This document shows, in pieces, positions 40,503-52,306 of a stretch of 64,000 bases of DNA. Under the pieces are notes generated by a model that searched no databases, was not told where the DNA came from, and saw only the letters and a list, made by a program, of their open reading frames with translations. Position 1 is the first letter of the stretch. The number at the start of each line of letters is the position of its first letter. The DNA comes from Thermotoga maritima MSB8. Its GTDB lineage: Bacteria > Thermotogota > Thermotogae > Thermotogales > Thermotogaceae. The position numbers and the translations under genes were made by a program. The stretch spans positions 1,316,465 to 1,380,464 of the forward strand of contig NC_000853.1 in assembly GCF_000008545.1 (NCBI RefSeq). Reading direction: 5' to 3'.

Positions 40503-41675
40503 TTGAACAGAAACCTCCTTCTTTTCGCCTCCGGTTCGTTCGTTTCGCTGATCGGCACCAGGATCTATCAAGTTGCACTGGCATGGTGGCTCTACTCGAA
40601 AACCGGCTCGAGCGAATACGTGGGCCTCTTCATGATATCCTCTTTTCTTCCCGCCATAATAGTGAGTCCCTTCGCTGGAACGGTGGTGGACAGGCACAGC
40701 AGAAGAAACATGATGGTTGTGATGGATATTCTCAGGGGAGTTCTGTTCATGTATCTGTTTCTCATGGAATATTTCTCAGAGTTAACGATGGCGCTTCTTC
40801 TGATCGTCACCGTTCTTGTCTCCGTGTTCGATTCTTTCTTCAATCCAGCAGTTGATTCCCTGCTTCCCGATCTGGTCAGAAAAGAAAACCTGGTCAGGGC
40901 GAATTCACTCTACAGGTTGCTGAAGAACCTCTCAAAAATACTTGGACCTGCCCTTGGAAGCCTCCTTCTGAAGGTAGTGGGACTTGCAGGAGTGATTCTC
41001 ATAAATTCTCTGTCCTTTTTGATTTCAGGAATCTTTGAGATGTTCATAAAGGTTGAAGAAAAGCATCTGAAGAAAGTGTCGAAGGAAAGAAATATGTGGC
41101 AGGACATAAAATCTGCTCTTTTGTACATAAGATCGGTGAGGTTCATCCTGGTGACGATACTGGTCATTGCCATCATGAACTTCTTCACAGGTTCAATGCA
41201 CGTTCTGCTACCTGAACACGTCTCGAAACTGGGAAAGAGCGAGTGGGTCTATGGAACGTTGATGAGTATGCTGTCGTTTGGGGGACTGATAGTCACATTT
41301 CTGATGGCAACGATAAGAACAAGAGCCAGCGTGAAAACCCTGGGTTTGAATCTGGTGGGGTACGGGCTGGCTGTTTTCGTGTTTGCCATGACGGGTAACC
41401 ATTGGCTTATGTTTGCCATGTATTTCCTCATTGGAATCTTTCAAACCCTTTTCAACATAAACGTTATCACACTGCTTCAACTGGCAATACCGGAGGAAAT
41501 GAGGGGAAAGATCTTTTCCCTGATCTCAGCCGTATCTTTCTCGCTACTGCCCGTTTCCTATGGTTTCTTTGGATTTCTCTCCAGTTACGTTGCAACGGCG
41601 CACATCTTCATAACCACTTCCATGGCGCTCATCGCAGGAGGCGTGCTGATTTCTCTTCAGAGGTTTGAGGGGTGA
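40503..41675 (+). CDS. MFS family exporter
   Basis: TTG 40503, eight bases after AGGAGGTG, gives 390 residues with about 12 hydrophobic helices. SSFLPAIIVSPFAGTVVDRH is the loop 2-3 signature of major facilitator exporters of the macrolide-efflux (MefA) type. It ends the module 4 operon and likely exports its product or protects the cell from it. Confidence 0.85.
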   Translation: MNRNLLLFASGSFVSLIGTRIYQVALAWWLYSKTGSSEYVGLFMISSFLPAIIVSPFAGTVVDRHSRRNMMVVMDILRGVLFMYLFLMEYFSELTMALLLIVTVLVSVFDSFFNPAVDSLLPDLVRKENLVRANSLYRLLKNLSKILGPALGSLLLKVVGLAGVILINSLSFLISGIFEMFIKVEEKHLKKVSKERNMWQDIKSALLYIRSVRFILVTILVIAIMNFFTGSMHVLLPEHVSKLGKSEWVYGTLMSMLSFGGLIVTFLMATIRTRASVKTLGLNLVGYGLAVFVFAMTGNHWLMFAMYFLIGIFQTLFNINVITLLQLAIPEEMRGKIFSLISAVSFSLLPVSYGFFGFLSSYVATAHIFITTSMALIAGGVLISLQRFEG

Positions 41676-41765
41676 GCGGTTGAAATATCAAGAAGATCTG
41701 TTTACCAGCATCAATGAGTGTAATCAAAGGACCGTGATACCAAACACTCCTAATAATAAAATAAC

Positions 41766-41794
41766 GAAAAGGAGCATTACTACTCCTTTTCTTT
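41766..41794 (+). terminator. rho-independent terminator after the MFS gene
   Basis: GAAAAGGAG at 41766-41774 pairs with CTCCTTTTC at 41783-41791 around the eight-base loop CATTACTA, followed by TTT. It lies 91 bases after the MFS stop and marks the right end of the island. Confidence 0.6.
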
Positions 41795-41927
41795 GGTTGT
41801 GAGTGATTTTGCTTTATCTTGTTTGACAAAGTAAATGCGTGTAGGAACTGAATAATATCTCGTCACTCTTTCAGTATCATCTCCCACCAAACTTCTTTGA
41901 TTCAAAGGTAAGCCACAAAGGCTCACC

Positions 41928-42704
41928 TCACTGCCAACCAAGCTTCACAACCCAAAAATCAGCGCTTCCATGATTTCCAGTCACATCTCCATCGTTTGAT
42001 TTGGTAAATCCAGCCACTATGTATCCTCCATCTGTTGTCTGCTGAACTGACCAAGCACTATCCGAACCAGATCCGCCCAGTGCTTTTTGCCACTGCATGT
42101 TCCCATTGCCGTCAAGCTTTACTACCCAAGCATCGAGTGATCCATGATTTCCTCGGATAACCCCATCGGTTGAATAGGTTCCTCCAGCCACTATGTAACC
42201 TCCATCGGTTGTTTGTTGAACTGAAGTGGCCCAGTCATTTCCGGATCCGCCAAGGGTTTTCTGCCATTCTATGTTTCCATCTTTGTCAAGCTTTACTATC
42301 CAAGCGTCAAGCGAGCCATGATTTCCACTAACATCTCCATCATTAGACCAGGTAAATCCAGCTACTATATACCCACCATCGGGTGTTTGTTGAACTGAAA
42401 AAGCCCAATCCCAATTGGATCCACCGAGAGTTTTCTGCCATTCTATGTTTCCATCTTTATCAAGCTTTACTATCCAAAAGTCACCGTTTTCATGATTCCC
42501 TTTGACATCTCCATCGTTTGACTCGGTATATCCAGCCACTATATACCCACCATCGGGTGTTTGTTGAATTGAAAAAGCATAATCATCACTGGATCCACCA
42601 AGAATTTTCTGCCAAATAATTTCTGGCGCAGTTTCAGCTATGCAAATTAAAGAAACAGTAACAAGCATTATACCAAAGAACACAGTGATAAACATCTTGC
42701 TCAT
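41928..42704 (-). CDS. secreted protein of four tandem WQKTLGG repeats
   Basis: A 258-residue protein with an N-terminal signal peptide (FITVFFGIMLVTVSLICIAET). Then come four repeats of about 53 residues, each reading roughly WQKTLGGS..D.AxSVQQTPDGGYIVAG, then NDGDVxGNHGSxDxWIVKLD. This pattern resembles short beta-propeller or beta-helix blades of extracellular proteins. A complete propeller would need more blades, so oligomers or recent contraction are likely. The gene stands alone with its own promoter. Role unknown; adhesion or the toga sheath are guesses. Confidence 0.75.
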   Translation of the reverse strand: MSKMFITVFFGIMLVTVSLICIAETAPEIIWQKILGGSSDDYAFSIQQTPDGGYIVAGYTESNDGDVKGNHENGDFWIVKLDKDGNIEWQKTLGGSNWDWAFSVQQTPDGGYIVAGFTWSNDGDVSGNHGSLDAWIVKLDKDGNIEWQKTLGGSGNDWATSVQQTTDGGYIVAGGTYSTDGVIRGNHGSLDAWVVKLDGNGNMQWQKALGGSGSDSAWSVQQTTDGGYIVAGFTKSNDGDVTGNHGSADFWVVKLGWQ

Positions 42705-43035
42705 AAAAACACCCCCCTTACACCATTTAAGTGAACTCTGTCGATTTCTCCAGGCTTTCTGAAAACCTCATTTACTATTTAATTGGTGGTATTGTATCAC
42801 AAAGCCCCTGATATGCAAAATCTTCTCACTTCAAACCTTAAAGCAAAGAATTCTTTAAAAGCTTCTTTTCCCTTCTGCCTCAACAAAAAAATAATATTTC
42901 ACCAGTACAGGATATGAGCTTTGCCCTTTTCTGATACACCCTGGCTATTATGACCTCACCTCCTTCCACTAGTTATAGTCCGTTTCTTTGTGTTTCAACT
43001 CTGGAACAATTTGGTGAGGACCCATAAAAAACAAA
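42705..43035. other. intergenic stretch
   Basis: This holds the promoter and leader of the repeat-protein gene and the T-rich tail of the terminator of the next minus-strand gene. I see no other gene. The part at 42830-43010 has no feature I can name. Confidence 0.5.
42791..42818 (-). promoter_or_regulatory. sigma-70-type promoter of the repeat-protein gene
   Basis: Reading the minus strand, TTGCAT (42818-42813) and TACAAT (42796-42791) are 16 bases apart, about 85 bases upstream of the start codon. Confidence 0.5.
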
Positions 43036-43060
43036 AAGCCCGGCCATTTCGACCGGGCTT
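43036..43060 (-). terminator. rho-independent terminator
   Basis: AAGCCCGG (43036-43043) pairs with CCGGGCTT (43053-43060). On the minus strand the stem is followed by TTTGTTTTTTATGGG, so it ends the gene at 43067-43372. Confidence 0.8.
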
Positions 43061-43066
43061 CCCTAT

Positions 43067-43372
43067 TCATTCAACGTACAGCAGGATAGAACGGTCTATT
43101 CTTCTTCGTTCCACTAGTGGTAAAAAGAGACGAACAAGTTCTTCTTCTGTCTCACTGTCGATGGGAACACGGTTTACAACACGAAACGTCATAATCCAGG
43201 CTCTGAGGCCTTCTTCTCCGTCTTCTAAAATGCCGTAGAAAGGAGAGTCCGTTCCAGGTATGTGCCCTCTGATGGTCGTACCAAGCCCTGTAAGCTTTTC
43301 AAACGTTCCTTCTTTTGCCACAAAAGTGTACTCTCTGCCGTCTGTACCCTTCACAGTTTTTCTGATCACCAC
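43067..43372 (-). CDS. hypothetical protein, about 101 residues
   Basis: The open frame extends to 43480, but GAGGAGGTG at 43384-43376 points to GTG 43372 as the start. The product begins VVIRKTVKGTDGREYTFVAK and contains GTTIRGHIPGTDSPFYGIL, then EEELVRLFLPLVERR. No cysteines, no signal peptide and no membrane segment. I do not recognise the family. A terminator lies seven bases after the stop. It is the last native-looking gene before the foreign block. Confidence 0.6.
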   Translation of the reverse strand: MVIRKTVKGTDGREYTFVAKEGTFEKLTGLGTTIRGHIPGTDSPFYGILEDGEEGLRAWIMTFRVVNRVPIDSETEEELVRLFLPLVERRRIDRSILLYVE

Positions 43373-43483
43373 AATCACCTCCTCATTCGACCGTTCTGAG
43401 ATCACTCTCGTTTTTTCCAATTCCAAAACTATGGTATCATTAAGAAAAAACAAACAACGGACGATGGGGGGGCGCCGCAAGAA

Positions 43484-44458
43484 GTGTCTTCAATGTGGTT
43501 TGCAGTTCTTTCATCGAATGAGGTGAGGAGAAAACCCGTTGGAGTTAGGCGACTCGGGAGAGACCTGGTGTTCTGGAGGGACAGCTTGGGAAAAGTCTAC
43601 GCCCTGGAAGACTTCTGCGTGCACCGGAGGGCTAGGCTCTCAGCGGGGAAGGTTATAAACGATAGAATCCAGTGCCCCTTTCACGGGTTTGAGTACGACG
43701 GTAACGGCAGGGTGAGGCTTATACCGGCCCTCGGGAAGAACTACAAAGTTCCTGATAGATTTAGGGTTAATTCATACCCGGTTTACGAAAAAAATAACAT
43801 AATATGGCTCTGGTCCGGAGAAGGAGAGCCAGAGAAGGAGCCAAAGTTCTTCGATGATATAGATGAGGACTTCGCTTATGCGGAGTTCAGGGAGCTCTGG
43901 AACGTCCCGTTCCCGAGGGCGGTTGAGAACCAGCTCGACGTCATGCACCTACCTTTCGTCCACAGAACCACCATAGGCCGGGGAAACAGGACCCTGGTCC
44001 ACGGCCCCGTCGTCAAGTGGATAGACGAAGACAGTTTCATTTTTTACGTGTTCAACGAGGTCGATAGGGGGCAGAGGGTCAAAAGACCCGAGGAACTCAG
44101 CGGGGAGGAGTCGAGGGTTTACCTTGAGTTCATATTTCCCAACCTCTGGCAGAACCACATAAGTGAAGGTACGAGAGTGGTAGCCTTTTTTGTTCCCGTG
44201 GACAGGCAGAAAACCATGATATACCTCCGCTTTTACGTGAAAATGACGGGATTGAAACCCGTTGATTCCATCATAGCCCGTTTAAGCATGCCCTTAAACA
44301 GGATAATCCTCCACCAGGATAGGAGAGTTGTGGAGACCCAGGAGAGGGACATAAGGAAAGATGTCCTCGTCCAGGGTGACCTGCCCATAATGGAGTTTCG
44401 CAAAAGGCTTTATAAGGAAAAGAAACTGATTGATTTCCTGTTTGGTGGAGGTCAGTGA
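43484..44458 (+). CDS. Rieske non-heme iron oxygenase
   Basis: A 324-residue protein (GTG 43484; ATG 43493 is as likely). The Rieske 2Fe-2S motif is CVHRRARL and CPFHGFEYDG. The mononuclear iron site is ENQLDVMHLPFVH, with the Asp-His-His order of ring-hydroxylating and chlorophyllide-a-oxygenase-like enzymes. Such enzymes need molecular oxygen, which is strange in a strict anaerobe. Codon use (AGG, GGG, CTC, CCC) is unlike Thermotoga genes and recalls Thermococcus-like archaea. It begins a block of three transferred genes. Confidence 0.82.
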   Translation: MSSMWFAVLSSNEVRRKPVGVRRLGRDLVFWRDSLGKVYALEDFCVHRRARLSAGKVINDRIQCPFHGFEYDGNGRVRLIPALGKNYKVPDRFRVNSYPVYEKNNIIWLWSGEGEPEKEPKFFDDIDEDFAYAEFRELWNVPFPRAVENQLDVMHLPFVHRTTIGRGNRTLVHGPVVKWIDEDSFIFYVFNEVDRGQRVKRPEELSGEESRVYLEFIFPNLWQNHISEGTRVVAFFVPVDRQKTMIYLRFYVKMTGLKPVDSIIARLSMPLNRIILHQDRRVVETQERDIRKDVLVQGDLPIMEFRKRLYKEKKLIDFLFGGGQ

Positions 44459-44459
44459 G

Positions 44460-45151
44460 ATGTCCGGAGTGAAAACCTATGACCCGACTTCATGGAGACC
44501 AAAGCACCTTGACCTCCTGCTTTCAGCTGTAATAGCCTTCTCTCTCCCTGCTGTGGCGGGATGGCTCTATGATCTGAGCGGGGTCCTCATTCCCATGCTT
44601 ATCTACTACTCCCTCGCCTGGGGCCTTGTGAAGCTGAGAAGAGGCGTTGTAGGCTATGGAACACCCTTCCCGAAAAAGCCTCCCAAGTGGTTCTATGTGA
44701 ACGTCCTTGTAATACTCACGGCCCTATTCTTTGCCTACCAGGCACGGATTAGAGTTGAGGAAGTTGACCGGTTTGGTGTTCTCCTTACGGCACTTTTGTG
44801 GGCTCCGGTGAATGCTTCGACCGAACAGATACTCTGGCTCTACCTGTTTGATTCATGGGACCTGTACCCTGAAAAACCCAGGCTCAGATATCGCTTGCAG
44901 GCCTGGTGTTCTTCGCCGCCTTCGTGGGGCTAATACACACGATGTTCTGGACAAAGTTCCTCCATGTAGCAAGTCCCGAGGGATTCTTTGGGGTGGCGTT
45001 TGTGCTGATGACGACCATTTCAGGGTTCATCCACATAGTGGTATGGCGTCAGTCCGGAAACATGGTTTTCACGTTCATACCACACTTTCTTCTGAACCTC
45101 GGCCCGCTCTTCTGGACGGGCTATAGCATAGTACCATACCTGTGGAGGTGA
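44460..45151 (+). pseudogene. CPBP-like membrane protein with frameshift
   Basis: ATG 44460 opens a frame to 44933. The conserved sequence then continues one frame over from about 44885 (ISLAGLVFFAAFVGLIHTMF) to 45151. The joined product, about 230 residues, has some seven helices and late His and Asn residues (FVGLIHTMFW, FIPHFLLNLG), as in CPBP/CAAX-type intramembrane proteases. Base use is like the Rieske gene next to it. One base lost near 44880 would explain the break. Confidence 0.65.
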
Positions 45152-45155
45152 GAAC

Positions 45156-45593
45156 CTGCGTCTCTGGTCGCTCCACCCAAAATACCTTGACGCCAAAGGG
45201 CTCGTGGCACTCTGGAGGGAAAGTTTACTGGCTAAAAAAGTGCTCGAAGGAAAGACCAGGGGGTACAGAAACCACCCGCAGCTTGAACGTTTTAAAAACC
45301 ATTCAGAGCCGTTAAAGGCCATAAACGCCTACCTCTTTGAGGTATAGAGGGAAGCGGAAAGGAGGGGCTACCGCTTTGACATCAGGAAGATAGAGGTAGT
45401 GGAACTCAAGGAAAAGATCCCGGTCACGAAGGGCCAACTTGAATATGAGTTTCACCACCTCCTCAAGAAACTTCAGAAAAGAGATCCAGAGCGATATGAA
45501 ACATTGAAAAGCGAAAAGGATATCCACGCCAGTCCTGTGTTTCTGATCATCGAGGGAAAAGTAGAACACTGGGAAAAAGGAGTCTTCCCTTGA
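45156..45593 (+). pseudogene. pyrimidine-dimer DNA glycosylase gene with in-frame amber codon
   Basis: From CTG 45156 (GGAGGTGA just upstream; family members start MRLWSLHPKYLD) the frame reads LRLWSLHPKYLDAKGLVALW and YRNHPQLERFKNH. It meets TAG at 45345-45347, then continues REAERRGYRFDIRKIEVVEL to the end. This is the Pyr_excise/T4 endonuclease V-like family. The amber sits where relatives have Tyr. The last third has more Thermotoga-like codons (AGA, GAA), so the gene may be a recombinant of foreign and native copies. Confidence 0.7.
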
Positions 45594-45713
45594 ATGGATA
45601 CGAACCTTTTCTGGTTTACCCCGTTCTCATGCCTTCGTTTTCTTTCACTGGATACAGTCATATCCTTTTCTATCCACGAACACTTAAGGCAAGAACCCAT
45701 AAAAACAAAATAA

Positions 45714-45732
45714 CCCGGCCAAAACGGCCGGG
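45714..45732 (-). terminator. terminator of the initiator tRNA gene
   Basis: CCCGGCC (45714-45720) pairs with GGCCGGG (45726-45732) around AAAAC. On the minus strand it is followed by TTATTTTGTTTTTATGGG, so it terminates the tRNA transcript 16 bases past the CCA end. Confidence 0.75.
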
Positions 45733-45747
45733 CTGTTCATATCGATC

Positions 45748-45824
45748 TGGTAGCGGGGGTGGGATTTGAACCCACGACCTTTGGGTTATGAGCCCAACGA
45801 GCTGCCAGACTGCTCCACCCCGCA
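45748..45824 (-). tRNA. initiator tRNA-fMet (CAT)
   Basis: A 77-base tRNA with encoded CCA (45750-45748) and anticodon CAT. Two initiator marks are present: the anticodon stem has three G-C pairs next to the loop (GGG-CTCATAA-CCC), and position 1 does not pair with position 72. Here the mismatch is T1 with T72, not the usual C1-A72. The T-loop GTTCAAATC is standard. Confidence 0.92.
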
Positions 45825-45844
45825 CCGTCTAATCCCGTTTTTAT

Positions 45845-45873
45845 AATATAGCATCACCCCGTTAGGTTGTCAA
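45845..45873 (-). promoter_or_regulatory. promoter of the initiator tRNA gene
   Basis: Minus strand TTGACA (45873-45868), a 17-base spacer, then TATATT (45850-45845). It lies 21 bases upstream of the tRNA and is a near-consensus sigma-70 promoter. Confidence 0.8.
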
Positions 45874-45886
45874 GAGGGAGAAACTC

Positions 45887-45916
45887 TTGAAAGGTTTCCC
45901 CAATGTATGATAAAAT
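45887..45916 (+). promoter_or_regulatory. promoter of the tRNA-Gly gene
   Basis: TTGAAA (45887-45892), an 18-base spacer and TAAAAT (45911-45916), 14 bases before the tRNA. Back to back with the initiator tRNA promoter. Confidence 0.7.
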
Positions 45917-45929
45917 AATCAACGAACGA

Positions 45930-46005
45930 GCGGGTGTAGCTCAGCTGGTAGAGCACCAGCTTCCCAAGCTGGGGGTCGCGGGTTCGAATCCCGTCGCCCG
46001 CTCCA
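45930..46005 (+). tRNA. tRNA-Gly (CCC)
   Basis: A 76-base tRNA with acceptor GCGGGTG/CGCCCGC, anticodon stem CCAGC/GCTGG around TTCCCAA (anticodon CCC), T-arm GGGTTCGAATCCC and encoded CCA. Confidence 0.93.
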
Positions 46006-46008
46006 CAA

Positions 46009-46034
46009 CCCGGCACATGCCGGGGTATGTTTTT
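46009..46034 (+). terminator. terminator after tRNA-Gly
   Basis: CCCGGC (46009-46014) pairs with GCCGGG (46019-46024), followed by GTATGTTTTTG. It begins three bases after the tRNA end. Confidence 0.75.
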
Positions 46035-46111
46035 GTGGTATAATCATCCTTGACCCCAGTCTGGGGAAGAACCTGGGCTGGCGGAGACTGATAAAATGGA
46101 GGTGTTCGGTG

Positions 46112-46381
46112 GTGTCTCTCGACCCTGAAAAGAAAAACGAAATCATCAAGGAATTCCAGATCCACGAGAACGACACAGGATCCGTTGAGGTGCAGATCGC
46201 TCTTCTCACTGCGAGGATCAAACATTTGACAGAGCACCTGAGAAAGCATCCAAAGGATTTCCACTCCAGAAGAGGACTCATGAAGATGATCGGAAGAAGA
46301 AGAAAAATGTTGAAGTACCTGAGACACAAGAAACCGGAAGTTTATCGAGAACTCATCGCCAAGTTAGGAATCAGGAAATAA
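46112..46381 (+). CDS. rpsO: 30S ribosomal protein S15
   Basis: GTG 46112 (GTG 46109 also possible) with GGAGGTG upstream gives 89 residues: [20 protein letters not shown], then the four-helix S15 sequence with [20 protein letters not shown]-like [12 protein letters not shown] and RRRKMLKYL. It binds 16S rRNA in the 30S platform. It is followed by a hairpin and pnp, the same order as in E. coli. Confidence 0.96.
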   Translation: MSLDPEKKNEIIKEFQIHENDTGSVEVQIALLTARIKHLTEHLRKHPKDFHSRRGLMKMIGRRRKMLKYLRHKKPEVYRELIAKLGIRK

Positions 46382-46395
46382 AATTCTAAGGAGGG

Positions 46396-46420
46396 GGAAG
46401 CGGGCTTGTTGCCCGCTTCC
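46396..46420 (+). promoter_or_regulatory. rpsO-pnp intergenic hairpin
   Basis: GGAAGCGGGC (46396-46405) pairs perfectly with GCCCGCTTCC (46411-46420) around TTGTT. It is followed by TGATTTAAATTG, a poor T run. It may be a leaky terminator or an RNase III site like that between rpsO and pnp in E. coli. Confidence 0.65.
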
Positions 46421-46454
46421 TGATTTAAATTGATTGGGTAGAGGTGATAGGAAT

Positions 46455-48552
46455 ATGAAGGAATGGCGACGTAACATCCTTGGAAGAGAACTCGTAGTTC
46501 AGTACGGAAAAGTAGCGAAACAATCGAGTGGTTCAGCCCTGGTGAGGTTTGGTGACACAGTTGTTCTGGCAACCGCAAACATTTCAGACAAAGCAGTGGA
46601 AGGAATCGACTTTGTACCTCTCACCGTTGAGTTCCAGGAAAGGTTCTACGCTGCCGGAAAGATCCCCGGTGGTTTCATAAAGAGGGAAGGTAAACCCAGC
46701 GAATCCGCTATTCTCTCAGCCCGCCTCATCGACAGACCGATAAGGCCTCTCTTTCCAAAAAAACTCAGAAACGAGGTCCAGGTTATCGTGACCGTGCTTT
46801 CGGTGGATCCGAACGTTCCACCGGACGTTGTGGGAATCTTTGCCGCGTCCCTCGCATTGAACGTTTCAAAGATACCGTTTGAAGGTATAGTGGCGGGTAT
46901 TAGGGTTGGTTACAGAGACGGACAGTTCATAGCCTTACCCAGTGAGGAAGACATAGAAAAGGGTCTGATGGATATCACCGTTGCTGGAACAAAAGACGCT
47001 GTCACCATGGTCGAAGGTGAAGCAAAAGAAGTAACAGAAGAAGATATGGTGAAGGCCTTGAGATTCGCCCACTCCGTCATAAAAGAACTAGTCGATTTCC
47101 AGGAAGAGATTCTCTCAGAGTTCAACGTGGAGAAAATCCCCGTTGTCGAGCCCACACCACCTGAAGGCCTCGTTGAGGCTTTCAAAGATCTTCTAAACAA
47201 AGAAGAACTGGAAAGAAGAATCCTCGTAAAGGTGAAGAAGGAAAGAGAAGTGGCTCTCAAAGAGTACGAAGAACAGCTTCTGAATCAGATTGCAGAAAAA
47301 TTGTCCGTAACCGATTTGGAAGGAATCAAACCCTTTGTCTCGGAACTCTATGAAGATGCCGTCAAAAAAACAATGAGGAGATTGATAGTGGAGAAGGGTA
47401 TCAGAGCGGACGGGAGAAAACCGACCGAGATCAGACCCATCTCCTGCGAGGTTGGATTGTTCCCGAGAACACATGGCTCTGCTCTTTTCACCAGAGGGGA
47501 AACACAGAGTCTCGGTATCGTTACTCTCGGCGCTCCCATGGACGTTCAGATCATAGACACACTCCTCGAAGAAGGCGTTAAGAGGTTCATGCTGCACTAC
47601 AACTTTCCTCCGTTCTGTACAGGAGAGGTGAAGCCGCTCAGAGGTCCCAGCAGAAGGGAAATCGGGCATGGACATCTGGCAGAAAGAGCTCTGAAGAACA
47701 TGCTTCCACCCGAAGAAGAGTTCCCCTACACCATAAGAGTGGTTTCTGAGATCCTGGAGTCCAACGGTTCTTCCTCAATGGCCACGGTGTGTTCAGGATC
47801 CCTGGCGCTGATGGATGCTGGAGTTCCTATCAAGAAACACGTTGCAGGAATAGCGATGGGGCTCATTCTTGAAGAAGACGCCGAGATCATACTCACAGAC
47901 ATCATTGGAATGGAAGACCACTACGGTGATATGGACTTCAAAGTGGCTGGAACGAGAGATGGAATAACTGCCTTCCAGATGGACTGTAAGGTCTCAGGTG
48001 TCTCAGATGAACTCCTCATGAAAGCGCTCATGCAGGCAAGGGAAGCGAGAATGTACATTCTCGACAGGATGTATGAAACCATCTCTGCTCCAAGACCGCA
48101 TCTGTCCAAGTATGCACCGATCATAAAGGTAACCAAGGTCGATCCAGAAAAAGTGGCAGATGTCATAGGACCTGGAGGCAGAGTGATAAAGAAGATCATA
48201 AAAGACTTCGATGTGAAGGTGGAGATCGACGACGAAACAGGCCTCGTCAAGGTCGTTGGAAGTTCTGAAGAAAACGTTGACAAGGCCATCGAACTCATAA
48301 GGGAAATAGCCAAAGAAATAGAAGTGGGAGAAGTTCTGGAAGGAAAGGTCACAAGGATAGAACCTTACGGACTGTTCATAGAGGTGAGACCAGGTAAGAT
48401 AGGCCTCCTTCATCAGAGCAAAGTAGGAGAAGATATGAGGCAGTTCTTGAAAAAGGTGAAAGTCGGTGATACCATAAAGGTACAGGTGATCAACATAGAC
48501 GACCTCGGAAGACTGCAGTTCAAACGTGTCACAGAGGGGGAAAACACTCAGC

Positions 48553-48581
<29 letters not shown>
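46455..48581 (+). CDS. pnp: polyribonucleotide nucleotidyltransferase (PNPase)
   Basis: ATG 46455 with GAGGTGATAGG upstream gives 708 residues. It has two RNase PH-like domains (first about 1-220; second about 310-540, with [10 protein letters not shown]-like [11 protein letters not shown] and [20 protein letters not shown]), then a KH domain ([20 protein letters not shown], about 555) and a C-terminal S1 domain ([17 protein letters not shown]). It degrades RNA from the 3' end using phosphate. The 3' end overlaps the peptidase gene by 29 bases. Confidence 0.96.
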
Positions 48582-52302
<3,721 letters not shown>

Positions 52303-52306
<4 letters not shown>

